Below are positions 44,001 to 52,296 of a stretch of 62,043 bases of DNA, one piece after another (position 1 is the stretch's first letter; the number at the start of each line of letters is the position of its first letter). The stretch is from an uncultured Prevotella sp. (GTDB lineage: Bacteria; Bacteroidota; Bacteroidia; Bacteroidales; Bacteroidaceae): contig CALUEX010000012.1 in the NCBI GenBank assembly GCA_944319815.1, positions 1 to 62,043 on the forward strand. The letters run 5' to 3'. A program made the position numbers and the translations under genes. Under the pieces are notes generated by a model. It had not been told where the DNA came from. It saw only the letters and a program-made list of their open reading frames with translations, and did no database searches.

Positions 44001-47000
44001 CTGCCACTTTTACAATAACGACCGTATTTGGATTTTGAAACTTATATTCTCCAGCGGCATTAAGGATTATCTGGAGCTTTTCTGCACAAGCTGCATTTCC
44101 TGGCCTATCGCCACTTCTATTCCCTGCTCCACTTTGACTTACATAAAAGGCCCTTGTGTTTGCATCAACTTCCTCTGCCCCCGTATTTGTTTGATTATCT
44201 CTTTCATAAGCACCTGCATCTACACGGCAGTCCTTTATTCGTGCAGTGAAATCCATATCGGTGTAGTCTGCCAGGACTATTGTCTTTCCGTTGACCACAG
44301 GCTCATCAATACCCATGTTCGCACCGTCCAGACTACCAAGACGATAGTTTCCACCTTCGTAATCTGCAAAAATAGAGGTGGTTCTTTCTACACTTTCTGT
44401 ATAAGTCACCGCACCATTATTTCTCGAAGCATTGCTTACATTACTTGTTATTGAATAATAGCAATCTATATAACCTCCATTTTTACTTACCGCTACATCG
44501 CCTGAACCTGTCATGTCGCCTTTGATACCAGAATTTCCCAATACAATGCAATTATATATGGTCAACCTCGAACTTTCTCCTGATGTCCAAATGCAAATAC
44601 CCCCATTTCCTCTACTTGAACCCCTATAAGAATTATTTACGATTGTATTATTGTAAAATTCCGCATTCTCAATAAATATACCTGCACCGTCACCATTGCT
44701 ACCATACGTATAATTTTTACTGATAACACAGTTGTAAGCCGTTCCATTATACATATAGCAACCTCCACCATAAGCCGTGTATTGGTTGTTGTTACCTAAA
44801 ATATTGTTTATTATATAACAGTTCACCAACGTTCCTTCATCACAATAAACTCCACCTCCACGTGTTTGTGTACGCACATTAGAATAACGGTCAGAGGCTA
44901 CATTCGTATTACCTGTAATAATACAATTCTGCAATGTCACGTTTGTAAATATCCGTGCTCCGGCTCCACCGTCCCTTGCCGTTCCATCCGAAGATGTATG
45001 GTCTATATTCGTTAAGTAGTCAGAATCGACATAGCCCTCCGTCAAAGTAAAGCCGTCCCAGACTGTTTTATACGAAAATCTGTTATTGGCCGCATTCACG
45101 GGATTATATCTATCATCCTGACCCAGTACGCGACGATTGCCAGCGTTTGTTGCAGGTTTTAATATCGTCTCATAATCTTGGGGGGAGTAAATACTATTAT
45201 TATATACTGCCGTTGAGATAAATGGGTGACGGTCGTCCATTCCCGGATTCCCATCTTTAGGGAATGCGCCATATACATTTACGCCGTCAAGTATTTCAAA
45301 ACAGTTATCTGAACCTCCTTGAGGTGCTTGACTATAAGTACCTGCCGCAACCCAAACCTGCGGTTTCTCTCCGTTTATTACGTCGCCAGCGTATGCAGTT
45401 TCAACAGCCTTTCTCACTGTTTTGAAGGCTTTACCCCAAGACAAGCCGTCATTATCGTCACTGCCGGTTGTACGGACATAATAGATTCTTCCCTTCTTTG
45501 GCAAATCTGCCTCGTAAGCACCGAGGTCGGGCACGCCTCCGAGGTTGCGGTCGTTGCCCATGATGTCGTTGTCAAGGTCTGCCACGGCTGTTTCCACCTT
45601 ATTTATTATGCCATTGCCGGCGTTGGCCGAGCTTGTCAGCGGACGGAACGAGGAGTAGCCGCCGAGGTAGGTGTCGAAGCCGAGGGTTGCGCCTTGGCCC
45701 TTGGTCGGGTTGGCAAAGTTCTTTGCGCCGGTTTCTCCTGTTGTTTCGATTGTCAAAGAATTACCTGACGTGTTGCCCGCCGCGAACGAGCTGTTTCCGA
45801 GGTCGCTTGCGTCCGGGGCTTCGCCTTCGTTGTTCACCACCGTGACGTGCTGCAAAATTAAGTTGTTTGCAGCAATTATTTTGTTACTTTTAAGAGTATT
45901 TGTATTGTTATTTACCACGCAGTTTCGCATTGTCAGCGATGCGGCACCAGGCGCATATATGGCGGCACCGTCGGCTGCGGTGTTGTTCTCGAAGATGCAG
46001 TTGGTCAGCGTCACTGAGGCACCGTCGTGCACGAGCATACCTCCACCACTGTGCAGGGCCGCGCTACCGGCAGCGTAGCCGTTGATTACGTGGAAGCCGT
46101 CAAGCTCTACCTGCGCACCGGTCTCAACGGTAACCACGTGGTAAAGGCCGTCATCGAGGCTGTCGCCGTCAGGGTTGCCGTTTAGCTGTGAGCGATGGTT
46201 GAGCGGGTCGCGCTCTGCCGTGTTGTTGTCCGTGGTGCGGTAATATCCGCCTACTATTTTCAGCGGTTTGCGGCTCTTCATGGCAAGAATGTCAAGCGTG
46301 GCCGTCTTCGGGTCTTCGTTCACGAAGGCGTATCGCGGCCAGAGGTCGCCCTCAAGCACGCGGATTTCAAAATCTGTTATCCACTTTGGCAATTTATCTT
46401 GCGTTATCTGATTTTCACCCTCCATATAAGTCACTGGGGAGTTTTCATCCAACGTAGAGAAATAACTTATTGCGTCGTTGAGCGAACGATAAGCATTACC
46501 CCACGAAGAGCCGTCATGGTCTGGTTCGGTGCAGTCTGCATCTATATATAAAACAAGTTTGTAATCATTTCCATTTGCCTCCAACGCCGGAACGATATTA
46601 GCCTTATCAACATGGAACGCACCCACGGCGGGCTTCTGTGCAAACAGTCCGCCGGCAATGTCTATTTCCGGGGCAAGCAGCACCTCGCGCGGCAACTGGC
46701 CGAGCGACAGGCCTCGCGCCCAGAGGTTAGAGCCTTTGATGGGCTGCCAGTAATAGTCTATGCTACGCCAAGTTTGTTGCACACCGTAGGCGTTGTCGAT
46801 GTAACCGTTGCCCGTGGCGGTGAAATTACCGCCCGTCGGTTCTTCAAACCTTGGGCCTATGCTGTTGGGGTTGTCTGCCTCGCCTTTGTTTGCGTCAACG
46901 AGGGCGAGGGTCTGCTCTTGCAGCGTGTTGTTCCACACGGCGTTATTTATGCCCGATATGGCGTTATACATAAAACGCACCTTCGAGGCCGTGGGGTTCT

Positions 47001-49380
47001 TGGCATACATGGGTATGTTGACGTCGGAACTACCCATGCGGTTGTTCCAGATTACGGAGTTGGCCACGAGACCGTACTCGTTGAGGTACAGTCCGCCAGT
47101 CTGCGAGGCGTTGGGGTCTGTCAGGTCTGTGGACGTCACGCATCTGTTGTTTACCACGGTATTCTGCAAGAGCACCCCGCCCAGGTTGCAGTAAACGGCA
47201 GCATTGCCCGTGGAAGTATTGTTTGACACCACGCAGGTGGAGAGTATCAGGTATTCTGGGTTGTCACCGTCGGCGTTGTCAAGGTAGACACCCGCACCGT
47301 TGCGCGCCGAGTTATTGGCGAGCATGGAGCGGTGGACGAGGCCCTGGTCGTCTACGTAGACCGCACCTCCGCCCTGGTCGGCATTGTTGTTGTAGATGAG
47401 CGACGTCTGCACGCGACCGCCCTTCAGGTAAACGCCGCCACCGTTGCCCGTGGCGTAACATTCCTTCACGGTGCAGCCGGTCAGGTATGTGTTACGGCCG
47501 TCCATATATACGCCCGCGCCACGGTCGGTCTTAAACTCGTCAAGCCCCGTGCCGCCCTGGGCGTAGCCGCCGCGTATGGTTACGCCGTCAAGATAAGTGG
47601 GCCGGGCGAAGGCTTCGTCGCCGTCGAGGGGTGCAAACCATACCACGTGGCGCGAGTCGCTCGTCGTTGTCCACTTATTGTTGTTAAACTCAAGGTTGTC
47701 TTCGCCGTAGTAGGCTGCCGAGAGGATGGTCTCTATGGGTTGACCGTCGTCATTGAAGAACTGCCACGGCATAGCGTTGTTCACCTTTTTGCGGCGTTCG
47801 TCGCGCACGGTCTTCGATGTCTCACCTCCCACGAAGCCGCCGTAGACACTGATGCCGTCGCGCATACGAAACGAGGCCGAATATCCCGTGCCAGGCATCA
47901 GCTGGGCAAGCGGCTCGTACTCTCCGGCGGCCACCCACACCTCGCCACGCTGGCCGTTGCCGCTCTCGGCCAGACGGTCAATCATGGCCTGGAGGTCGCC
48001 TGAGGCGTTGTCCCACGACGTGCCGTCGCCCGTGCCGTCCTGCTTCACGTAACGTATGCGCGACGCGCTTACGGGCTGGAACTCGAATGCGCCGATGTCT
48101 ATCGTGCCGTTATTGATGCGGGTGTTGCCGTCAAGGTCGGTGTCGCCGTAAGACGACGTGGTGCCGTTATTGTTGTACCGGCCGTTGTCGCCCTTGTCTA
48201 TGAGGTTAGAGCCTTCCAGCGGCACCCACGTCCAGAGGGGATAAAGCTGCAGGAGCACGTCATAATCGGTGTCGAAGCCGGTCTTCAGCGAGGGCGAGTC
48301 GAAATGCGGGCCTTGCTCCTCGTTGTTGCGCGTGTCGAGATATATGTTGCCGTCGCTGTCCGGTTGGCCGTCGGCGTTGGCTTCGGGATATGAGCAATGG
48401 TTGAAGGCTGGCTCCTGGCCGTCGGTGCTGAGGCGCGAGTTGCCCCAGACTACGGTGTTGGCTACAGTCTTGCCCAGTCCGTCGATGCCTGAGCCCGTGT
48501 TGCGCGTCACGGTGGAGTTGATTACCGTAGCGTTGTCGCCCGTGAGCTTCACGCCACCGTTCTCGTTGTTGAAGATTGCCGTGTTGACGATGGTGCCCGC
48601 CCCGGCAAGGCAGACCGCACCACCGTCGTTGGCCACCGTGCCGCGCGTGCCGGCGGCGTTGTTGAAGAAGCCGCAGCGGTCGATGAGGCACGCGCCCGAC
48701 ACTCCGTCAGCTACATAGAGCGCACCGCCCTCGACGGCATAGTTACCGATAAAGAAACAGCGGCGCAGGATATAGCGGCCAACGTTGCCGTTAGTGCCCT
48801 TAACCAGTATTCCGCCGCCATGGCCGCCGTCACCGGTTCCGGCGGCGTGTCCCCCGGCTATGGTGATGCCGTCAACCTCGGTAGCCCACTGGCCTATGTT
48901 CGCCGACGTTGGGGTCATTTCGAGCGTCAGCACGTGCGCGGCGTTGTCACGGCGAGTGTCATTTCCGGGGAAGATGAGGTTTGCGGCGTCTATGGCGTCG
49001 TCTTTACCTATATCGCCGGAAATTACCGTCCGGTATTGCATACGGTAGGCCTTGCCGTCAACGACGGGACGGTCGTCAGCGTCGGTCTCGCTGCCGCTGA
49101 AGCCGCCGTAGAGCTTGACGCCCGACTTGAGGGTGTAACCTGAGTTATCGGGCACGTAATATATTTTTCCGTATGCGTCAGGCTCGGCATAGCCCTTCAC
49201 CCATATTTCGTCGTTGGGCTGGGCTGCACGGATGGCAGCCGCAAGGGTCATGGCGTTGTCCCATGACGAGCCGTTGCCGGCCGTCTCCGCCTCAAGTGTT
49301 ACGTAATATCTGCTGCCCTGCGCCGTAACAGGCAACATGAGCAAAACCGCCAATAGATATAATATATGTAAAGATTTCAT
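38020..49380 (-). CDS. Giant secreted beta-helix adhesin of the fimbrial operon (3786 residues)
   Basis: An exported protein with a signal peptide (MKSLHILYLLAVLLMLPVTA). It is built of about eight modules, each starting with a strand and an SWDNA-like box (GSSWDNAMTLAAAIRAA near 38; GTSWDNASGDLQAMIDRL near 452; then near 945, 1300, 1745, 2165, 2687 and 3020), followed by a parallel beta-helix of short repeats (GGGIYASS, GGGLYVMP, GAGVYLDN) and closing with (D/N)IGA(Y/F)E, the anchor-Q-like signature (for example TIDIGAFEFQ near 432). From about 3300 a beta-sandwich region leads to a C-terminal domain (RITVYSADGMNVARHIATST, ending VKKVKVKN) resembling type IX sorting domains. It follows the fimbrillin-like genes in the same direction and is probably a surface adhesin attached to, or exported with, the fimbria. 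The frame is uninterrupted over 11.4 kb. Confidence 0.85.
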   Translation of the reverse strand: MKSLHILYLLAVLLMLPVTAQGSRYYVTLEAETAGNGSSWDNAMTLAAAIRAAQPNDEIWVKGYAEPDAYGKIYYVPDNSGYTLKSGVKLYGGFSGSETDADDRPVVDGKAYRMQYRTVISGDIGKDDAIDAANLIFPGNDTRRDNAAHVLTLEMTPTSANIGQWATEVDGITIAGGHAAGTGDGGHGGGILVKGTNGNVGRYILRRCFFIGNYAVEGGALYVADGVSGACLIDRCGFFNNAAGTRGTVANDGGAVCLAGAGTIVNTAIFNNENGGVKLTGDNATVINSTVTRNTGSGIDGLGKTVANTVVWGNSRLSTDGQEPAFNHCSYPEANADGQPDSDGNIYLDTRNNEEQGPHFDSPSLKTGFDTDYDVLLQLYPLWTWVPLEGSNLIDKGDNGRYNNNGTTSSYGDTDLDGNTRINNGTIDIGAFEFQPVSASRIRYVKQDGTGDGTSWDNASGDLQAMIDRLAESGNGQRGEVWVAAGEYEPLAQLMPGTGYSASFRMRDGISVYGGFVGGETSKTVRDERRKKVNNAMPWQFFNDDGQPIETILSAAYYGEDNLEFNNNKWTTTSDSRHVVWFAPLDGDEAFARPTYLDGVTIRGGYAQGGTGLDEFKTDRGAGVYMDGRNTYLTGCTVKECYATGNGGGVYLKGGRVQTSLIYNNNADQGGGAVYVDDQGLVHRSMLANNSARNGAGVYLDNADGDNPEYLILSTCVVSNNTSTGNAAVYCNLGGVLLQNTVVNNRCVTSTDLTDPNASQTGGLYLNEYGLVANSVIWNNRMGSSDVNIPMYAKNPTASKVRFMYNAISGINNAVWNNTLQEQTLALVDANKGEADNPNSIGPRFEEPTGGNFTATGNGYIDNAYGVQQTWRSIDYYWQPIKGSNLWARGLSLGQLPREVLLAPEIDIAGGLFAQKPAVGAFHVDKANIVPALEANGNDYKLVLYIDADCTEPDHDGSSWGNAYRSLNDAISYFSTLDENSPVTYMEGENQITQDKLPKWITDFEIRVLEGDLWPRYAFVNEDPKTATLDILAMKSRKPLKIVGGYYRTTDNNTAERDPLNHRSQLNGNPDGDSLDDGLYHVVTVETGAQVELDGFHVINGYAAGSAALHSGGGMLVHDGASVTLTNCIFENNTAADGAAIYAPGAASLTMRNCVVNNNTNTLKSNKIIAANNLILQHVTVVNNEGEAPDASDLGNSSFAAGNTSGNSLTIETTGETGAKNFANPTKGQGATLGFDTYLGGYSSFRPLTSSANAGNGIINKVETAVADLDNDIMGNDRNLGGVPDLGAYEADLPKKGRIYYVRTTGSDDNDGLSWGKAFKTVRKAVETAYAGDVINGEKPQVWVAAGTYSQAPQGGSDNCFEILDGVNVYGAFPKDGNPGMDDRHPFISTAVYNNSIYSPQDYETILKPATNAGNRRVLGQDDRYNPVNAANNRFSYKTVWDGFTLTEGYVDSDYLTNIDHTSSDGTARDGGAGARIFTNVTLQNCIITGNTNVASDRYSNVRTQTRGGGVYCDEGTLVNCYIINNILGNNNQYTAYGGGCYMYNGTAYNCVISKNYTYGSNGDGAGIFIENAEFYNNTIVNNSYRGSSRGNGGICIWTSGESSRLTIYNCIVLGNSGIKGDMTGSGDVAVSKNGGYIDCYYSITSNVSNASRNNGAVTYTESVERTTSIFADYEGGNYRLGSLDGANMGIDEPVVNGKTIVLADYTDMDFTARIKDCRVDAGAYERDNQTNTGAEEVDANTRAFYVSQSGAGNRSGDRPGNAACAEKLQIILNAAGEYKFQNPNTVVIVKVAGYSEEDGGFVYHANTLADDNDPQSYSYTVPYGVMLKGGYDEFVDRDAEGGWDDENRDAFTNPTKLSAIYEGTATVQSVNGYHTVTFGEKPEGWTGGDVQTVIDGVWLVDGQATSMTGTGNPATMGGGAIVPAGAHVRNCVVTGNEAIKGGGLYVMPGGTVSGTAVLGNTAGDDGGGIYAASKDADGKEVDEGCRAHIISCTIADNTADDGGGLYLEDGAAMQVNTVIWGNSAGANKNVSGVTNEKFADTRLGSVFNIGTNELYPFNDCFVESQEMPSDFENFSLESAESDSNPYFADEYRRLKDYSVLIKHGVRNVYQEATTGRGLVDVFGVSRTDIQGIDRVQADNGAERLDAGAFAYEGGILPTELITRLFVSQATNVTMPDGGDMMKYLGKSFYTSFSTLEDALGYIRSMREEGHDDEFEILVAGGTYKPTNMRETTAAVTHDQRLYSFEVPAGVSIYGGFKGTESISSKGKDDATDITTIPGVAGTFNCMGEIDGILSAREYSDFNQNKLLEPWELAEQTILSGQINVSNTEQNAYHVIYSEATDGDVLLDGVTVMYGQTYDALSNIQTENEQGRGGGIYSSGVNYTLRRCRVLDNKAVRGGGIFVRNADLNLTGCILAGNETVANADQQGNTLTSRGGAVYIAWFDENVAQPCLSAVNTLWANNESAGEGGAIGTNYAEGITSVGDPMINLMNNTFVKNKAKTNPVIYSNNAKSEIVNTLIWGNEGDTYDDNTDIADIFDVRHSASDVDYGGKFTSGSYGNIPLDKDNMGENGPRFTNPATTAGVAGNSANNLWNPVAISVVTDAGDGVSHTKEAPEGEEGHVDNDITGAYKHWFNNNIPEAYIEPVGGDYSRYSGPRGENNEDLCKTIDIGVYEYQYVLEFSKMDAIYVDTISRGTGSGENWANATDDLRGAIIGAANPTDKPDSARYVYVRDGDYHWNRLSSNSAYILDMGGTVAIPSLTLKGSCTGVEQQQNFSKQTVIRNSDGTSPGQLMLVATNDKPVTIEGFTFINTKGSGMNASTGSDGSLTLKNCAFRQNGSAGMNVSGNDGEMLIYNTLFADGGTGFAFATTVNTDNITLVNTTFANNKTADMSAGLSKVYNSASWKNGELKMPTGDDNNNKVFAENENTVNSDIHGGPNFVDPQNTNIEARDYHIRPSLTLLNQGSNAHYAREVLGEADATDENATIPDTEVDLGNNARLVDSTIDIGAYEYEAPLQPIVYVKAGVESSTGYDGKSWQTALSDLQGAADLAGIYADQNKTNGYVFVHRNVQDSETQDEDVRLTLDNTKVYGGMYDETTTHIVYEDDGTINTGNVKLAVEDLLGQRAGLIENVAGSRSRLGDVTISGSGSVVDGFEVNGTADIGNGGYLSTSIINESATVKGNGVLYNSLVRGDVGIKAVNVTATGTISTDYNNREKATADNSYIDDNDEWKYQLMETSGDIDAGKSEAETKTCIDAVGHDRDIAGNKRIRNTVDNGCFETWNLKEDGEITAEDYPHGKSVVYVRADKELSINSGVYNESKPFNPGVLLLEHRAGLRGGGNSVALSHVIVERSISKYGMAYVPFDVTDFEDNGVSVKYYDGEARAAYDYKFDGEEGKAWTDRTTGYGRIGLLLDNSNGTEPRVVRFVGKGDSENDAVYTESASGTKLVELTQYNFEDPWTGESTTGRRFTHKENMGWNLFGSPYLCAMNYKDMEYGRVIYGYDGENYKSVNTEGDGTTEQQGYIPAGDAVFTQTATLYATGTNDNAYETFTVAPPSEKQGSPYGGFTDLEVALTRTGETRSDDGTVDDELQLSAVMASEASTDFDLSADGVKWMADGRPQIYATRGNARYSLLSAVNIDGEVGVGITVPEAGMYTISVPDGCDANKYETVILEDAMASRTVDLLEGGYDFTTATAGDIMDRFTISFNRKVGNGIGDGIRAYSVRPGIIRVEGVSEGDRITVYSADGMNVARHIATSTEEDVTANVAGVGIVKVERDGRTVAVKKVKVKN

Positions 49381-49449
49381 CGTATTATTATTTTATCAGG
49401 AGTAAAGGGAATAAAGGTGACTTTCCTTTCTCCTGCTTTTCATCCTTTT

Positions 49450-49560
49450 ATCGCCTTGCTGCTGAAAGGGCACCTTTCGGGCCTTGAAAGGGCACGTTTT
49501 GCACGGTGAAACGTGCCCTTTGACCTTGCAAAAGGCCATGTATTGCAGCCGCCGTGATTT
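49450..49560. repeat. Cluster of AAAGGGCA-type short repeats upstream of the giant adhesin
   Basis: Four imperfect units in alternating orientation, such as CTGAAAGGGCACCTTTC, TGAAAGGGCACGTTTTGC, GTGAAACGTGCCCTTTG and TGCAAAAGGCCATGTATTGC. A pair (AAAGGGCACGTTTTGC and the reverse ACGTGCCCTTT, about 49487-49521) can form a hairpin. Similar clusters occur at 11530, 33340 and 61850. Confidence 0.7.
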
Positions 49561-49631
49561 CAAGCCGGGCGGAGGCCTCGGCACTGCCACGCCACAGGCA
49601 CGGCAAAGCCGCGCCTCGTCAAAGCTATAGT

Positions 49632-50786
49632 TCAGTCAGTAACGGCCTGGCCCGAAGTGCCTTCGGGCGTTACGGTTATATCTGTGTCGCCATTTTCAAG
49701 ACCGTTGATGCGCGTCTTTATGTAATACCACGTTGACTGTTGCAGCTTTAATGGCTGCCCGTCATTATCCTTGAAGGTGAACGTGTATTTTCTATTCACG
49801 TCGTCAGTCGTGATGTTGAACGTTACCTTTGGCGTGCTTGCCCCGTCGGGGTAGACGTAATGGTAGACGCGGCCGTTGCGCTGGCTTATCTCCGTCTGGT
49901 TGATGAACGTCTTTGAACCTGAAAGCGCATCATTGCCGGTATAGAGCGACGGGAACAGCCGTCCGCTGCCGCTCTCGTTTTTGCCAGAGCCAGGTTTATA
50001 GTCGCCCGAGAACTTGAAGCTGCCGACTTTCACGTCAACATATCCTTGCCCTGACTCGTATGCTCCCTTGGCATCCCACTGTATGTCGATTTTGGCGGCA
50101 AGGCGCGTAAGCGTCATCGTGGGGATGGATGCCCCGACCCCGGCATCGCCAACGGGCTTGATTTCGAAAACGTCGGGCTGTCCTGACGCATTATCTTTGT
50201 CCTTATAGAAGCCTGTGGCCACGCTGAGAAACTGCTCGGTGTTGACATTGATGCCGTCGGCGGCTGAATAAACGTTGGATATTGTCATGGCGGCCACGTC
50301 GGTGACGGTGCCGTCCTTCCAGCCTGTAAGCTGGCCGCCGATGTCGTTGGCTGCATCCTTGGTGTAGGTTACGCCGTAGATTTTGACCTTGCCTTCGGGC
50401 ACGTCGAGCGACAGGCGCTTTATTTTACCTTCGCTATCGTATGACGGCAGGCTGTTGAACTGTTCATCTGTGAACGTCATCATCATTCTCCGCCGTGACG
50501 TGTTGCCATCTTCTTCGGTATATTCAAGCAATATGGCCAGCGCATCCCAGGCTTCGCCTTCGCCCGTATCAGTGCCGGGGTCGCCTATGCGCGTGCCGTC
50601 GCCGGTAGGCAATGCCGGCACGCTGACATACAGCTGCACCGTCGTGAGGTTGTCGGCAACGCTTCCGCCGTCGTCGTCGGAAGAACAGGAGACCATGAAC
50701 AACGGGAACAACAAAAAAGCGCACCAGCCCCATACAGGGTAGCCCGGGCGTCGCCTTGCAGATATAACGGTAAATAGCTTTATCAT
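49632..50786 (-). CDS. Fimbrillin-like lipoprotein (accessory fimbrial subunit)
   Basis: A 384-residue lipoprotein starting MIKLFTVISARR. Its lipobox FMVSC (Cys about 34) is followed by SSDDDGGS. The N-terminal body (TTVQLYVSVPALPTGDGTRI) with a conserved fimbrillin-like first strand, and the C-terminal half (TLTRLAAKIDIQWDAKGAYE, KVTFNITTDDVNRKYTFTFK) resemble the transthyretin-like domains of the FimA/Mfa superfamily. The motif LTRLAAKIDI is typical of fimbrillin-family proteins. It lies between the FimB-type anchor and the giant adhesin and is probably an accessory subunit or an adaptor for that adhesin. Confidence 0.75.
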   Translation of the reverse strand: MIKLFTVISARRRPGYPVWGWCAFLLFPLFMVSCSSDDDGGSVADNLTTVQLYVSVPALPTGDGTRIGDPGTDTGEGEAWDALAILLEYTEEDGNTSRRRMMMTFTDEQFNSLPSYDSEGKIKRLSLDVPEGKVKIYGVTYTKDAANDIGGQLTGWKDGTVTDVAAMTISNVYSAADGINVNTEQFLSVATGFYKDKDNASGQPDVFEIKPVGDAGVGASIPTMTLTRLAAKIDIQWDAKGAYESGQGYVDVKVGSFKFSGDYKPGSGKNESGSGRLFPSLYTGNDALSGSKTFINQTEISQRNGRVYHYVYPDGASTPKVTFNITTDDVNRKYTFTFKDNDGQPLKLQQSTWYYIKTRINGLENGDTDITVTPEGTSGQAVTD

Positions 50787-50794
50787 CTTAACCT

Positions 50795-50965
50795 CCAAAA
50801 GAAAAGCATTTATCTTTAACTACTAAGAAGAGCATTTGTCTTTAACTACTTTAACTACTTTAACTCCTAAGAAGAAAAGCATTTGACTTAACTCCTTAAC
50901 TTCATAACTCCTTAACTCCTAAGAAGAAAAGCATTTGACTCTAACTACTTTAACTACTTAAAAAA
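50795..50965. repeat. Tandem repeats CTAAGAAGAAAAGCATTTGACT and TTTAACTAC
   Basis: About four imperfect units of 35-55 bp fill the gap between the anchor gene and the next fimbrial gene. Each has AAGAAGAAAAGCATTTG followed by copies of the 9-mer TTTAACTAC or variants. No gene is present. The copy number may vary between strains and alter the distance between the two coding regions. Confidence 0.75.
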
Positions 50966-50966
50966 A

Positions 50967-51992
50967 CTACATTTCCACGTCGTGACTGCCGCCGGGCTTC
51001 CAGTCGAGCGTCACGCTAACACCAACCTCAGGCTCGTCTGTCGAGATGCTGCCGTCTGGGTTGAGCTTGGCCTTGATGATTTTCACGTCGCCGGCACGCA
51101 GCGGCTCGCCGACGGTTAATATGCTCTCGGTCACCTTGCCGCCCATCGTGACGTACACTTTCATGCGCCAAAGGTTGCCGTCAGGCGAATGGTCGCGCGA
51201 GGGCATAGCCGTGGCGTAAAGACAATGATGGCCGCTCTCGGTGAAGCTGCGCGTGCGCACTACGGGCGAACGGTCGAACGAGTAAGTGCTGTCGTTTACG
51301 GCAAAGCCAGCTGCCATGTCGCAGACATAAGCCTTGACGTCGGCTGGCGTAAGGCCTTGGTCGTTAATGGCGATGACTGCCGTGCTGTTCAGCATATAGA
51401 GGTCGGCACGGAACGTCTGGTCGGTGTTGTCCACGGCCATGTCCATACGTGCCGAGAACAGGCCCGTGACGTGGCTGTCGATAGTGTCTGCCGGCAGGTT
51501 GTTGACGGCCATTCCCGCGTCTGACGATGCACCGTCAAGCGTAACCGTAGACTCCTGGGCAAGGTTGGCCAAGGCGAGGTTGCGGTAGTCGGCACGCTGC
51601 ATATACACGGTAAGCCTGGCCGAACTGGCGTCAACGACGACGTTCTGATGCAAAGACAGCTGATGGTTGTCGAAGAACGACAGGTCAAGGTCGTGGGCGA
51701 TGTCTGAATAGACGCCGGACAACTCCTCGTCCAACCGCGCACCGACAAGCTGCTCGGCGGGCGACGTAAGCTCGCGGTCAATCTCGTCTTGCAGCACGGC
51801 GTGCATATCCTGCCTGACGACGTACTCTACGGAATAGTTCACGCCACAACGGGAAAGGTCCTCGTCGATACATGAGGCAAGCATGAGGCAGGCAAACAGA
51901 CAACTGGCAAACAACTGGCACCCACTCCCCACCCCTCGCGAAGAGGTGGGCTTAATGTGCTTTGCTAATATGCAGGTTAATAGTTTCATCAT
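50967..51992 (-). CDS. FimB/Mfa2-family fimbrial anchor subunit
   Basis: A 341-residue lipoprotein starting MMKLLTCILAKHIKPT. The signal peptide ends in the lipobox CLMLASC, followed by IDEDLSRCGVNYSVEYVVR, the hallmark of FimB/Mfa2 proteins. These sit in the outer membrane, cap the fimbria base and regulate its length. The last part (VKIIKAKLNPDGSISTDEPE, VGVSVTLDWKPGG) is standard. The longer frame to 52049 has an N terminus that is not typical. It lies directly downstream of the Mfa1 gene. Confidence 0.85.
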   Translation of the reverse strand: MMKLLTCILAKHIKPTSSRGVGSGCQLFASCLFACLMLASCIDEDLSRCGVNYSVEYVVRQDMHAVLQDEIDRELTSPAEQLVGARLDEELSGVYSDIAHDLDLSFFDNHQLSLHQNVVVDASSARLTVYMQRADYRNLALANLAQESTVTLDGASSDAGMAVNNLPADTIDSHVTGLFSARMDMAVDNTDQTFRADLYMLNSTAVIAINDQGLTPADVKAYVCDMAAGFAVNDSTYSFDRSPVVRTRSFTESGHHCLYATAMPSRDHSPDGNLWRMKVYVTMGGKVTESILTVGEPLRAGDVKIIKAKLNPDGSISTDEPEVGVSVTLDWKPGGSHDVEM

Positions 51993-52172
51993 ATTCCTTA
52001 AATAACAAGACTGGCAGGACGAACGAGAGAAACGGTGCTGACAAGCCAAATAGGACTAATCTCCTACCGCTTGGCCATTGGATTTTTCACTGTTGACTTT
52101 TCACTTAATTTCTTCATCCATCGTTCTTCATCCTTCAATTCTTAGGCTCTCCTTCCCGAAGATTAACGGTTA

Positions 52173-52219
52173 TCGGGCTTACGAACCTACTGGTGAGTGC
52201 CGGGCCTACGAAAGCCCGA
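52173..52219 (-). terminator. Hairpin between mfa1 and the anchor gene
   Basis: TCGGGCTT (52173-52180) and AAGCCCGA (52212-52219) pair, with an inner GC-rich loop. The 304-bp gap 51993-52296 is otherwise without genes. A partial terminator here would make more of the shaft subunit Mfa1 than of the downstream subunits, as is common in fimbrial operons. Confidence 0.5.
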
Positions 52220-52296
52220 CACCCTCTTATTGCTTTTTGTTGCGCCGCAATCTATTTAACTTTTAACAGTCAATCTCTATCGCGCAGCAAACTCGA

